From: Epichloe hybrida
Taxonomy: Eukaryota; Ascomycota; Sordariomycetes; Hypocreales; Clavicipitaceae
Assembly (NCBI GenBank): GCA_019022495.1
Contig: JAFEKR010000024.1
Location: 434,001-498,000 of the forward strand
Direction of reading: 5' to 3'
Length of the DNA stretch: 64,000 bases
The stretch's first letter is position 1. Every line of letters starts with the position of its first letter. Positions 33,315 through 43,440 of the stretch are shown here, piece by piece. The translations under genes and the position numbers were made by a program. The notes under the pieces are model-generated. The model saw only the letters and a list, made by a program, of their open reading frames with translations. It searched no databases and had not been told where the DNA came from.

Positions 33315-34010
33315 AAGTCTAATCAACAACTGCTGGCCAACGTGGAGGAGCTGGAGGAATATACTCGGGATGCTGAGCATATCGATTGGAACCAGGAAAC
33401 CATGATCATGGCTGATCTGTTCCCCAAGGAAGTCTTACCTGGTCCCCCAGCGAATCTCCCTTCCGTGCCCCCTCGAGTTGTCGTGCTCACAGGGGCCACG
33501 GGGTTCCTGGGCCGCCATCTCGTATTACGAGCCTTGTTAGACGAAGAACATGTGGACAAGGTCGTCTGCATTGCAGTCAGAAACCGTTCCTTTGACGACA
33601 CTTATCCAATGGAACTCAAGTCCAAACTCGAGTTCTAGCCTCAACTCGGGCTGGACGATGCGGCCGTGAGTCAGATATTTGGCGTGGCGGATGCGGTCAT
33701 ACACAATGGAGCGGACGTGCCGCATCTCAAGACACATGCGTCTCTGCGCAAGGCAAACTTCGTCTCAACTCAAGAGCTGGTCAAGATGTGTCTTTCGCGC
33801 AACGTTCCACTACACTACATCTCAACAACAGGGGTCTCGATGTATACCTCATCGGAAACTATGGCGCCAGTTTCTGTCCGTCACTCACACCCTCTCCCAT
33901 GGACGGTCATTTCGGATACATCGCGTCCAAGTGGGCCAGCGAGGGACTGAAATTGCCGCAGCTGGTCCTTGGTGGGCATGGGGGGCCGCTGTTTCCCAAC
34001 CAATCGTGAC
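33315..34010 (+). pseudogene. Thioester-reductase (R) domain relic of a PKS-NRPS or NRPS
   Basis: Plus-strand translation gives a linker (YTRDAEHIDWNQETM) and then PPRVVVLTGATGFLGRHLV, the NAD(P)-binding GxxGxxG of the NAD_binding_4 reductase family. After that come VDKVVCIAVRNRS, FGVADAVIHNGADVPHLKTH, PLHYISTTGVSMYTS and, after a frameshift near 33880, DGHFGYIASKWASE with the YxxxK catalytic pair. A stop (33637-33639) coincides with missing residues, and the domain is cut off after YxxxK. Such domains end NRPS and PKS-NRPS megasynthases. No A, C or T domain remains in the window, so this is the surviving tail of a lost gene. Confidence 0.78.
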
Positions 34011-34188
34011 AAGTATGTTTGTTTCGCCTGTATGTATGTAGCTTTCACGGACGAGCAACAGGGGTTGGCATCAAGCTTTTGCATCCATCATCAAACGTCA
34101 ATTTGAGCCCAATATGGGTCGATGATAATAACATCATCCTGACCGCCGGTCAACCCCAAGACTTGCCCTTCGTCCAGTACCGAGATAA

Positions 34189-35940
34189 TTATGCCACTCC
34201 CTCACGCGCTTTAAATCTCAGCATTAGCGGCCCCTTTTTCCATAAGGTGAAGAGCCGTTGCTTCTGGTGCCAGTCATCCTGTCCCTCCATGACGTCGTAG
34301 TCAAATCTATACAAAACCCGGCTGATGATGACTCGAAGCTCATTCAGCGCTAGGTTTTTCCCGATGCAATCGCGCGGCCCGGTGCTGAATGGTTTGAACA
34401 CGGCTTGGTTGTCGTTTTTGAAACGTTCGTCATAGAAGGGATGAGATGCCGGCAACCATCGTTCAGGTATGAACGAGTTTGGCTCTTTGAAATGCTTGGG
34501 GTTGCGGAAAGTGGCCCACTGATATGTAGTCACACGCGTCTAGGGAGGGCAAAGAAGAAGAGAAAAAAAAAAACATGGATGTTAGCCGATCCTCTTTGCG
34601 GAAGAATGGAAAAGGAGAGAGAGGTTCATGTCAACTTGCCCCCTGCGGTATGTAAATGCCTTCGATAAAGGCACCGGGCGACACTCGCGCTGGTGTTTCC
34701 GCAGCGGGCGGGAAGATTCTCAGAATCTCGTTGATGGTAGCCACGAGATACTCCAAATGGGTACAAGTCTGGAAGCTTATTTCCTTCTCGGAGCCGAAAG
34801 AGCTTCGAATCTCGTCCGTCAAGCGCTTGTACGCCTCTGGGAGGTTTGACAAATAGAACCAAAGACCGCACAGAGCTGAGGCAGTCGTCTCGCTCCCCGC
34901 CAGGATGATGGTAGGTGAGCTCTCCAAGACTTCTTCCGCTTCCATGCCAATCTCTCCATCTCGCGTCTTCCGCAGCATGTACGTCATGAAGTCCTTTCGC
35001 CCGGCGGGTCCTTCTTCTCCGAGCTTCATGCGCGCGCGCGCGCGTTCCTTGCTCCGAATGCGAGCCGCGTGCTGTTTGACGCCGACTTCGTCACTGAAGC
35101 AGGATAAGATGGTGCGAATTCTAGGGTAGTTCGCGTACAGTCTCCGGCGGGAAAATTGCTCGATCGAGTCGAAAATCAACGTGATCAGAGGATGGACGGT
35201 GTTGTTCTCCAGGCTGGAGAAGGACTGGGACAAGGTGAGATCCCCTATGATGTCGAATGTACAAGCATTCATCCACTTGACGGCGTCGACCACCTCGCCG
35301 TTCTCGGCAGGTGTCTGCAGGCGATCTAGTAGCAGGTCGATGTATTTCTGGACGATGCCCTCTTGTTGCGCCAGAGAGGCGTCGCTGAATGCATGGTTCA
35401 GCTGCCTGCGTTGACGGCGGTGGATGTCTTGAGGCGCGAAAAGCAGGCTGTGGGCCTTGGCGGCAAATATCAGAGGCAGTTTCTGGAATTCCGCTTCATT
35501 TGCCTTGCGCCGGCTGAATACTTGGGGCCAGGCAATCTCGCCGTCGAGCATGATGTGGTTGGGACCAACCCGAATCATGGGGCCATATTTCTGGATCAGG
35601 CCTGGTGTCTTCCTGAAAAACACCCCCCGGTAATAGTTTTCAAGCAAGAAGGGGAAGTATGAGACGGAGTATTTCATGGGTCCGGGCACCTCGGCCAGCG
35701 GATGGAACCAGATGCGGTAAACGGTTTGGGCGAGAACACATGTAGCGACCTTCAGAGGGGGGAGAGGGGGAGGTTTTGTACCAACTCAGCTCAGCATCAG
35801 GTTAGGATTTGAAAACAGCTTGACGCATGGCAACCTACGATTGAGGCAGCAAAGCTCAGGATCAGCAGCATCTGTGCGTTGTCTAGTCGAAGGTCAGCCA
35901 AGCGACTTGCTGGACCGAGGACATCGGGAAATGATGGCAT
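34189..35940 (-). CDS. Cytochrome P450 monooxygenase, intact
   Basis: Three exons were inferred: 35839-35940, 34640-35749 and 34189-34539, giving 520 residues. N-terminal anchor MLLILSFAASI|VATCVL, then the proline hinge HPLAEVPGPMKYS, I-helix AGSETTASALCG, ExxR (INEILRIFPPAAETPAR), PERW motif (FIPERWLPASHPF) and heme site FSTGPRDCIGKNLALNE. Intron 2 (34540-34639) starts with GC, not GT (GGG|GCAAGT..CTAG), a recognised minor donor class, and the frame joins exactly (IPQG|TRVTTYQW). It resembles the fungal isotrichodermin-hydroxylase-like P450s, substrate unknown. It is the only fully intact gene of the decayed metabolite locus. Confidence 0.88.
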
Positions 35941-36852
35941 GATGAATCGTGACGCCAGAGAGGGAGTCAAACTATGGTGATTTAGAGATGAGGAAGGAGG
36001 ACGGTCCGTCTTTGGGACGTTGCCGGGAGATTTGTGGCAGCGGACATGGCGCATATATGTATGGTTCTGCTCGTTCTGCTGGTTGATTTCACTCTCTCTC
36101 TCTCTCCACGGATCAAGAGCTTCCGAGCCAGTATCGACCCTGTCCCCCCCCCCCTCCTCTTCTTGGTCGAACGATCGACGCTCTACATTATTCCATGGTT
36201 GACTCTCGCCATCCAATTATGGGGACGGGAGACTCGGGTCCCCCGTCTACCGTCTGTCTACCGTGTCGCGAGGTTGTGGACTGTGTCAGTCTGTGTGTGT
36301 GTCATGAAGATCAAGGCTAAAACAAGTCTTGCCACTGCATAACATGTATGCAGGGTAGTATTCGGTGAGGATGCAAAAATGAACACATGACCAATGTCTC
36401 CTTACATGTATATCTCTTTGATGCCCATAAGGCTACACTTGCGTACCGACCCATTTTTCTAAGCTAGCAAAAGGGGGTGACCTAATGTGACCTTTTAGTA
36501 ACATAGCTAATGTAATATAGCTATTAAATAGGTGATATTACTCTCTATAACTTAGATGTTTTCTTATACTTATATTACTATATAAATTAGTATAGACTAA
36601 AAAGTACCGCAAATAGCGATGTTTTTATTGGCTAATGATATTGTAGACTTAAGCTGTGAGCTTAGGTTAAGTCTAGCTCCGGGAAGGCTCTAGGAAGTAT
36701 GCGTACTCTATGCGAATAGGTTAGGGCTTTGCGTAGAGTACATATAAACTACATATAAGAGGCTATATATCTAGATACTATATAACTACTAGTAAAGTTT
36801 CCCTTTCCCTCTATAAGAATAATATTCTTATTTTAAATACTTATATATAGTA
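35941..36852. other. Intergenic passing into AT-rich DNA
   Basis: GC-moderate up to about 36350, with CT-rich runs near 36090 and a TGTGTG tract near 36290, then AT-rich from about 36460. No gene seen. Confidence 0.55.
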
Positions 36853-36860
36853 GCCCTAAG

Positions 36861-37270
36861 CAGAGCATTGCACTACAATTGATTTGTAGTGTATTTTGAT
36901 TTTAACAAATAATATATATCTAATCTTAAAAAATATGTATAGATATAAAACCTCTTTTTTTAAATACATAACTAAAAAACTACAATGTAGTTATATATTA
37001 AAATGGGTCAAAAAGTGGGTCGCTGGCCTATAAATAAGAAAAACTACATTTTACTACATTTTAGCACTACAAATACACTACAAATGTAGTGTTTCTAGTT
37101 TACGGCTAAACGACCCACTTTTAGACCCACTTTAATGCATAGTATTTTTCCTTGGATTTATCTCTATAAGATTATGTGATTTATAGGGTAATATCTTTAA
37201 TAATAAGCTAGATATTAAATTAAACATAAAAACTACAAAACACACTACACTAACTACAAACAATGCTCTG
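36861..37270. mobile_element. hAT-type non-autonomous miniature transposon
   Basis: A 410-bp AT-rich element whose ends are perfect inverted repeats CAGAGCATTG (36861-36870) and CAATGCTCTG (37261-37270), flanked on both sides by the same 8 bp, GCCCTAAG (36853-36860 and 37271-37278). An 8-bp duplication with CAG-starting TIRs is the signature of hAT transposons. The inverted similarity continues imperfectly inward (TGTAGTG-rich). There is no coding capacity. An internal palindrome occupies 36998-37135. Confidence 0.88.
36998..37135. repeat. 25-bp internal inverted repeat of the hAT miniature element
   Basis: Arms at 36998-37022 and 37111-37135 carry GTGGGTC motifs in opposite orientation and match at 23 of 25 positions. 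The intervening DNA holds ACTACA(A/T) repeats, so the transcript could fold into a long hairpin. Confidence 0.8.
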
Positions 37271-38066
37271 GCCCTAAGGCTAGAAGCTATATTATATAAA
37301 AAAAAGAGAAGCTAGAAGCTAGAAGCTATAATACTAAAGGGAAAAGGGGTTATATATTTATAGCCTTATAATTCCTAGCTAATTAATAAGTAATATTATA
37401 GGTTACGTGTAGGGCGCGCGCGTAGCCTAAGCTTTTACTAGGTAATTACGGCTACGACGCGTGATTGATATCACCTTTATTCTAACAAATACAGCCCCTG
37501 AATTATTTTACAAATCTACATGATAGGGGTGATTAAGCCAATGAGACATTAGGCAGGCAACAGGGGCTAGGATAACAAGTACCTTAATTTCCTTACAACT
37601 TACATTAGAAATAATGTATCTTTAAGTGGCGCTTAATACCTTGCATATTTTCCCTGTAGCTCTCTAAAATAATCGATTGCTCTTGCCGTTGCACAAGTGA
37701 CGCATTACGGATCCGTACACATTAGTCACATTACACGTTACTACATAAGTGTGCGCACTGTGCAGGGTGCAGTGACCACGCATACATATCATCTCAGGTG
37801 GGGCAGACGGCAGACGGCAGACCTGGCAGAGTTACATGTGCTCGTCCCGTGCTGGATCAAAAAGCGCTCAACGTTGCATGGCTTGGAACTACGGACGCCA
37901 TTCGGATTCGACGTCTCATCGCATCCTGGTTGCGCGGGTCGGAGATCGAGCATGTCGACCAATTACAGGGAAACTCGGTGCACCACGGCTTTATGCGGGA
38001 GAAGCGCTCTCCGGCTCATTTCCGCGCTGCCGTGGCCCGATTCCTCGATTGCCCCACCTGCCACCC

Positions 38067-38106
38067 CCGGTTGCCCCCGCCCGGTTGCCCCCGCCCGGTT
38101 GCCCCC
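38067..38106 (+). repeat. 14-bp GC-rich tandem repeat upstream of FAH
   Basis: Three copies of CCGGTTGCCCCCGC (the last partial), 217-256 bp before the FAH ATG. Confidence 0.8.
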
Positions 38107-38155
38107 CACCAAAGCTCATCCATCGGTTTGCAGCGGCGGCGGCGGCGGCAGAAGT

Positions 38156-38197
38156 GAAGGAAAGAGCTTCCGACGAGAAGGAAAGAGCTTCCGACGA
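38156..38197 (+). repeat. 21-bp perfect tandem duplication in the FAH leader
   Basis: GAAGGAAAGAGCTTCCGACG plus A is repeated exactly at 38156-38176 and 38177-38197. Each copy contains the near-palindrome GGAAAGAGCTTCC, which could be a regulatory site (inference). Confidence 0.75.
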
Positions 38198-38322
38198 TTG
38201 ATGCTGTTGCGCCCACTTCAATTTTTCCTTTGCCTTATCGTGAACCTCCTTTTTGCCCTCGGACACGATATACCATTCCTCACTAGACAGACAACGAAAT
38301 TGTCGCCCTTCACCTGCCGAAC

Positions 38323-39693
38323 ATGTCTTGGCTTGCCATCTCGCCAGACTCGCACTTCTCAATCGCCAACATCCCCTTTGGCATCATCACTACCTCGTCC
38401 GATGCGACCAAGCGCCCCGCCATTGCCATCGGCGACTATGCTCTAGACCTCAAGGCATTCGCAAGCGCAGGGGGGTTCGAACACTCTCCCGAGATCCAGA
38501 AGCATGCGACGGTCTGGTCCAAAGAATCTCTCAACGCCTTCGCCGCGCTAGGCCGACCCTTTCATCGCCTAGTTCGCGAATACTTGCAGTCTGTTTTCGG
38601 CGCTGATACCAGAATCCCCCAGGTCCTCAAGAACAACGAGCAGCTCAAGCAGGCCGCACTGTTCAAGAGGGCCGAGATTCGCAACCACATGCCTCTCGTC
38701 GTTGGCGACTACACAGATTTTTACGCCGGCAAGAACCACGCCTACAATATTGGAGTTTTGTTCCGTGGTCCTGCCAATGCTCTACAGCCCAACTACACTC
38801 ATCTCCCCGTCGCCTATCACGGCCGCGCCAGTAGTGTCGTTGTTTCTGGCACCCCCATCCGCCGACCTTGGGGCCAGATTCTCAAGGATCCCAAGGCTGA
38901 GCCCAAGGTCCCCGTCCTCTCCCCCTGTGAGAAGCTTGACCTCGAGTTGGAGATGGGCATGTTCATCTGTCGTGAGAACCAGCTTGGCAACCCTATCCCA
39001 ATTGCCGAAGCGGACGACTACGTCTTCGGCTATGTTCTCATGAATGATTGGAGTGCCAGAGATATCCAGGCCTGGGAGTATGTCCCTCTGGGTCCTTTCA
39101 CTGCCAAAAACCTGGGTACGACTGTCAGTGCCTGGGTCGTGTTGGCTGATGCCCTCGAAGGGTCAAAGACTGCTGGTATCGCCAATGACAACACTTTGCT
39201 GCCCTACCTCGAGGAGAAGACGAAGGAGAACTGCCTCGATATTCATCTCGAAGTTGACTTGACCAGTAAGTGCCATGGAGGAATAAGCACAGAGGCGTGC
39301 AATTCGCCGCAACTATTTTGTGGCCCCACCACTTACTTGACATGCGTAGCTTCCAACGGCGACAAAACCACCATCTCGAAATCCAATTCGAAACACCTCC
39401 TTTGGTCTTGGCCCCAGATGATTGCCCACCACACCATTACTGGGTGCAACTTGCGTCCCGGTGACTTGTTGGGCTCGGGCACCATCACTGGTGACACGCC
39501 CGGCTCTGAAGGCAGCATTCTCGAACAGACGCAGGGTGGAAAGAAGGCAATCCAGCTGCGGGGCGGCGAGGAGCGCATGTTCCTGCGAGATGGCGACACG
39601 CTGACCATTCGGGGTTGGGCTGGGCGAGAGGGTGCTTTGATCGGGTTCGGCGAGGTGACTGGCACCATCCAGCCTGCTTTGCCTCTGTTCTAG
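38323..39693 (+). CDS. fahA: Fumarylacetoacetate hydrolase
   Basis: Last enzyme of tyrosine/phenylalanine catabolism: splits fumarylacetoacetate to fumarate and acetoacetate. Metal and active-site blocks are intact: DYTDFYAGKNHAYNIG, LDLELEMGMF and MNDWSARDIQAWEYVPLGPF, with GSGTITGDTPGSEG near the end. An 84-bp intron (39266-39349, GTAAGT..CGTAG) is inferred. It is a multiple of three without stops, so unspliced RNA would stay in frame with 28 foreign residues. Splicing gives LTTSNGDKTTISKSN and a 428-residue protein of normal family size. It converges on the maleylacetoacetate isomerase gene 112 bp away, so both steps of the pathway are adjacent, as in the Aspergillus hmgA-fahA-maiA group; hmgA is not in the window. 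Confidence 0.95.
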   Translation: MSWLAISPDSHFSIANIPFGIITTSSDATKRPAIAIGDYALDLKAFASAGGFEHSPEIQKHATVWSKESLNAFAALGRPFHRLVREYLQSVFGADTRIPQVLKNNEQLKQAALFKRAEIRNHMPLVVGDYTDFYAGKNHAYNIGVLFRGPANALQPNYTHLPVAYHGRASSVVVSGTPIRRPWGQILKDPKAEPKVPVLSPCEKLDLELEMGMFICRENQLGNPIPIAEADDYVFGYVLMNDWSARDIQAWEYVPLGPFTAKNLGTTVSAWVVLADALEGSKTAGIANDNTLLPYLEEKTKENCLDIHLEVDLTSKCHGGISTEACNSPQLFCGPTTYLTCVASNGDKTTISKSNSKHLLWSWPQMIAHHTITGCNLRPGDLLGSGTITGDTPGSEGSILEQTQGGKKAIQLRGGEERMFLRDGDTLTIRGWAGREGALIGFGEVTGTIQPALPLF

Positions 39694-39805
39694 AATATTT
39701 TGGTGCGCGGGGAAACGAAGGGAAGTGGGACTTGTTCAAACAGAGAAGGAAGAATGCCGGCAAGAAAAGCAATGCAGACTGATTATTGACGATGTAGACT
39801 TGGTA

Positions 39806-40480
39806 TTATTTTCGAAGATTATCAGGGCAATCGGACTGTCTGAAATAATGCGCCTTCTGCACAGCTGGGTGCTCATTCAGGTTCGCAACCACGTTGGAAA
39901 CATGGGGGAAAAGTGAAATGTCGACGCCAAACCGCTGCGCATTCCAAACGGCAGGCATCAAGCAGGCATCTGCCATGGTGAGGCCATCACCCACGGAATA
40001 CCTGCCGGCGGAGCTCTTGACAACCGCCTCATAAGCCGTCAGTCCGTCCGTCATCAACTCCTTGTTCCACTGCTCGGCAACGCCACCGAGCGCTCTCACG
40101 CGCTTCATGATTCTCAAATTGGTGACGGGCTGCATGTCGGCGGCGACAATCTCACACAAGACGCGCACCAGAGCTCGGGCCTTGGGATCGCTCGCCGGTG
40201 GCAGTGACGGGACCTCGGGGTGCACCTCCTCCAGATACTCGAGCGCAGCTATGGACTGGCCAATCTTGAAGCCCGCGTCGTCTGATGCCGATGCCGTGCG
40301 CGACACGAGAAGGGGGACAGACGCGGATGGGTTGAGAGCCCTATGCTCGTCCGAGAGGTGTTCATCGTTGAGCAGATTGACGGGGACGTGCTCGTAGGCA
40401 ATGTTCTTGAGGTCGAGGATGATACGTAGGCGGGCGGAACAGGAGGAGCGGTAGTAGGCGTAGAGAGTGTAGTCGGGCAT
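39806..40480 (-). CDS. maiA: Maleylacetoacetate isomerase (zeta-class GST)
   Basis: Converts maleylacetoacetate to fumarylacetoacetate with glutathione, feeding directly into FAH. A single uninterrupted frame of 224 residues, normal for the family, starts MPDYTLYAYYRSSCSARLRI. The SSC motif near residue 12 holds the catalytic Ser and the Cys typical of zeta GSTs. The thioredoxin-like domain has the SVPLL proline (cis-Pro turn) and IGQSIAALEYLEE. The helical C-terminal domain has TMADACLMPAVWNAQRF. No intron. Convergent with fahA. Confidence 0.93.
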   Translation of the reverse strand: MPDYTLYAYYRSSCSARLRIILDLKNIAYEHVPVNLLNDEHLSDEHRALNPSASVPLLVSRTASASDDAGFKIGQSIAALEYLEEVHPEVPSLPPASDPKARALVRVLCEIVAADMQPVTNLRIMKRVRALGGVAEQWNKELMTDGLTAYEAVVKSSAGRYSVGDGLTMADACLMPAVWNAQRFGVDISLFPHVSNVVANLNEHPAVQKAHYFRQSDCPDNLRK

Positions 40481-41164
40481 ATTCTCAATGATGTTCTGAT
40501 TTCCTGGTTGATCGGATTGACCACCCTCCCCCCCCCGATACGCTTTTTATTTCTATTTGTAGGTCATGTTGAATCTCGCGAGGAAGGAAAGGTTGGGAGG
40601 CAGTTTGCTCCGGCATGTCACGTGCCGTTACGCATGCTGCGAGGCAGGCTTGAGCAAAGCCGTGGCGGAGCCGAGAGCGGAAATGCTTCCGAGCCGCAGA
40701 AGCTTTGGTAGGGGTCACAGTAGATCTCGGCTCTAACAAAGTTTGTCTTGTATCCAGGGTGCGGAGTCTTTGACTAGTCACATGTAGTATGGAATGAATA
40801 TCCGACCCGACCCGACCGACCGACCGGCTGACTGACGGACTTGACGCGACGGTATCATTATGTAACGCAAAACGCAGGCAAAGCTCCGCTTTCCCTAATG
40901 AGACGAACTTTGCTAGGGCCAAGATTTACTGTGTGCCCAGCTTCGCTTGTGTTCCACATGTACAACATACACAGAGGGGGGCTTTTTTTTCTTTTTCTTT
41001 CTTCTCAAAATTTCCACAAGAAGTCGAGATCGGGATGGACGCCAGCGCAGAGGTGGGACGGGGGCGCCCTCGCTAGTTCTAGAACCTCGAACAAGTGCAA
41101 TGTGGATTCCTCGGACCATTGTGCCGGATCGTCCTATTATTCGGAAGTTCACGAAGTGTTTATC
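40481..41164. other. Intergenic, no gene seen
   Basis: Upstream of maiA. CCGACC repeats near 40805 (ccgacccgacccgaccgaccgaccgg) and a TTTCTTTTTC tract near 40985. About 35 bp near 40905-40939 resembles 9489-9524. Confidence 0.5.
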
Positions 41165-41424
41165 CAGTATGACTCGTGAGCAGGGGCTACATGAATGAAT
41201 TTACGCGGGGCGGCCATTAGCTCTACATATGTAAGCGGCCATGTTAGTGACTGGAGGTATCTACGCTAGGTGAGAGATAACACGGACTATAGTCAGTCTC
41301 GTATATATAACACAAGGTACTATGCACCACTTGCATAGTGCCATCCTCGGCCACGGAAAGATCTGTCATTGGCCTGCTGCCTCTAGTTCTGCACCTCGTG
41401 TAGAAACAAACAGGGATTAGACTG
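41165..41424. mobile_element. Diverged copy of the Tc1-like MITE
   Basis: The right part (41340-41424) matches the MITE at 50171-50436: GGCCACGG, TGTCATTGGCCTGCT, CTCGTGTA..AAACAGGG and the end ACTG followed by TA. ACGCGGGGCGGC and TACGCTAG blocks also occur in the same order. The left end (CAGTATGACTCG) is poorly conserved and lacks a clear TA, so that border is uncertain. Confidence 0.65.
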
Positions 41425-42413
41425 TACATAGCTGTTGGAGCAAGTATACATGTGATATCTTGCGCGGCTTCGATCCGACCGTAGCTGCGATCGCGACACG
41501 CGTAGCGAACAACGTAGCCTCTTATCATGTGTGCCCACAATCCCACCCCCCTCTTCTATGTATATTCTTCTCTCCCTTTCTTAAATAGACCCGGCCGAGG
41601 TCGAATCATCCGTAGATGAATACATGCCGTGTTCCCAATCCAAGCCTCATCCTTGTGTTCCCAATCCAAGCCTCATCCCTGTGTTCCCAACAATAACTCA
41701 TAGTCGCGTAATGGACTGACTGATCCAAGTCCACTTTCAAACCTTGGCATACTATACACATACCGAGTTGGACTATGGACATGTCCGCTGACGCTCTGCT
41801 GGACCCTAGATTTGAAGCTGCCATGGGCGCGGTCAATGTTGCACCCACAAGGGGATAATTGTCCCTGCCGCGCGATAGTCTCACTGCTTAACCAGCCAAG
41901 AGAGTCCACGCCTAGCTAGTTATTTTCCAAGACTTCCATAATTTTACAGTATGTTTCAGCACTATATAAGTAAGTCCCTTGCCTATAGTAAAGGTACTCA
42001 GGTATTTAAGCTATAGTCTATACCCTCTTGTAGGGCCAGACAACTTAATAGATGCCTTCATATTAAACCCTAGCTACATGGTCCAAGAGTCAGCGAGGCT
42101 CGTGGCAGAAAAATGCCCGCCACTCTACACGTTGCTTTGTGGGTTTCCTTGATATCTATCTCCTCGGTGCCATACCAACTCTTGTCGGGAGCACGAGTCA
42201 TGTCGAAGGAGCTAGACTCAGAAAACCTTCCGTCTATTATCATCACGACGCTATAGCTTGCCCTGATTCTCCTCTGTTATATGTACGTATAGAAAAAGAA
42301 AAGAGTATATAAACCATGGCATAAGTCCAACTACCATCTTGGTGCTCAAAAACATCCATATTTTTTTCCTCGCACATTGCATCAATACCAGTTCGACATT
42401 CTACCCCCCCATC
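41425..42413. other. Intergenic, partly AT-rich
   Basis: Contains a 26-bp tandem repeat (listed) and an AT-rich part at 41920-42070. A TATA-like stretch near 42305 precedes the CVNH gene. No gene seen. Confidence 0.5.
41629..41690 (+). repeat. 26-bp tandem repeat, 2.4 copies
   Basis: Units at 41629-41654 and 41655-41680 differ at one position; a partial third follows. Core TTCCCAATCCAAGCCTCATC. Confidence 0.88.
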
Positions 42414-43035
42414 ATGAAGTCAATCAATTCGCTTCTTCTCCCACTGGCTGTTCTGGGCATGAACATGGGCTCGGAAGCGCATCCCAGCGGCCTCTCACAA
42501 AACAGCTCGGATACGCACGTCACGGCCGGCACTCTCGACAAGCGTGATGCCGGGGGCTTCAGAAACACATGCAAGTACATCAGGCTAGCCGGTGGTAATC
42601 CGAGAATGCTCCATGCGGAATGTCAGAGAATCGATGGCACATGGCGCGATACATACGTTGACCTCAACACCTGCCTTACGAATAGAAAAGGCGTGTTGAA
42701 ATGGGGGTGAGTTATCCCACTAGATGGATTCCCTTTTTTTTTTTTCTGAAACTTATTCTTTTTCAAGGAGTGGTTTCTCAGAGACTTGTAACTCGTGCCA
42801 GCTCATACATCCGGATTATCAATGCCACTGCAAAGATCTGGCAGGCTTTTTTAAAAAAACTTATTATAATCTTGGTCAGTCTCCCATGGAAATATTTGAG
42901 TATCTCCCCCCCGCACCCCCCCCAGATGCTAATCCGGAGTTTACGGTAATAGACGAAATTGTCGAAAATGCCAACGGCAAGCTGACTTGTCAGCCGAAGC
43001 TGTCAGATATGCTTTTGCGCAAGTTGGGTTACTAG
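42414..43035 (+). CDS. Secreted CVNH (cyanovirin-N homology) domain protein
   Basis: Small secreted protein with two exons, 42414-42706 and 42768-43035 (61-bp intron GTGAGT..TTTTCAAG), 186 residues. The signal peptide MKSINSLLLPLAVLGMNMGS is followed by a propeptide ending in a Kex2-like DKR (residues 42-44). The CVNH fold follows: FRNTCKYIRL, HAECQRIDGTW, VDLNTCLTNRKGVLKWG and, after the junction, SGFSETCNSCQL, i.e. the first internal repeat and the start of the second with their cysteines. Family members bind mannose-rich glycans, and in fungi some are lectin-like or effector candidates. The C-terminal 60 residues are unusual (PPAPPPDANPE, from a C-rich stretch). Glycan-binding function is inference. 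Confidence 0.82.
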
Positions 43036-43440
43036 GGTCCGAGGAGGGCAGAGACCATCTTTGCCGTCGGTGCCGAGGTCACGCAATTAGCCGCGAAGGA
43101 AAGGTATCGCGAGGAAGGATGCCTAAGATGTGAGGCTGCTACATCCAACATGAAATGCTAGATATTGACTCGAGGGCTGTGAGATGAGGCATCCATCGCA
43201 GTGCGTAGATCTCGGAACCTTCATAGCACGTAATCACTGAAGATGTTGGCATTCACCGTCAGATCCCAGGAATTTTTGTGACCTGCTTTTTTTTTTTCTT
43301 CCCCGTGAACGAATTCGGAGCATGTGTTTCGTTTGGTAGGATATTACTTCACTTTTTTTGTGCGCTAAAATGTTGACGTCATTACAACTCCTGGCACTAC
43401 GTACGTGAACGAACCGCTGAATCATCCACGCTAAGCGGCA
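43036..43440. other. Convergent intergenic region
   Basis: Shared 3' region of the CVNH gene (plus) and PTR2 (minus). T-rich tract near 43288. No gene seen. Confidence 0.5.

Larger units (their letters stand above)
37279..38322. other. AT-rich border and FAH upstream region
   Basis: AT-rich to about 37690, including CG-rich GGGCGCGCGCG near 37413, then GC-rich. No convincing gene; a long frame from about 37700 crosses the FAH start in another frame. Two short tandem repeats near the FAH start are listed separately. Confidence 0.5.

Noticed and set aside
37697..38446. 249-residue frame before and across the FAH start
   Set aside because: It crosses the start of FAH in another frame and is built from the GC-rich tandem repeats.
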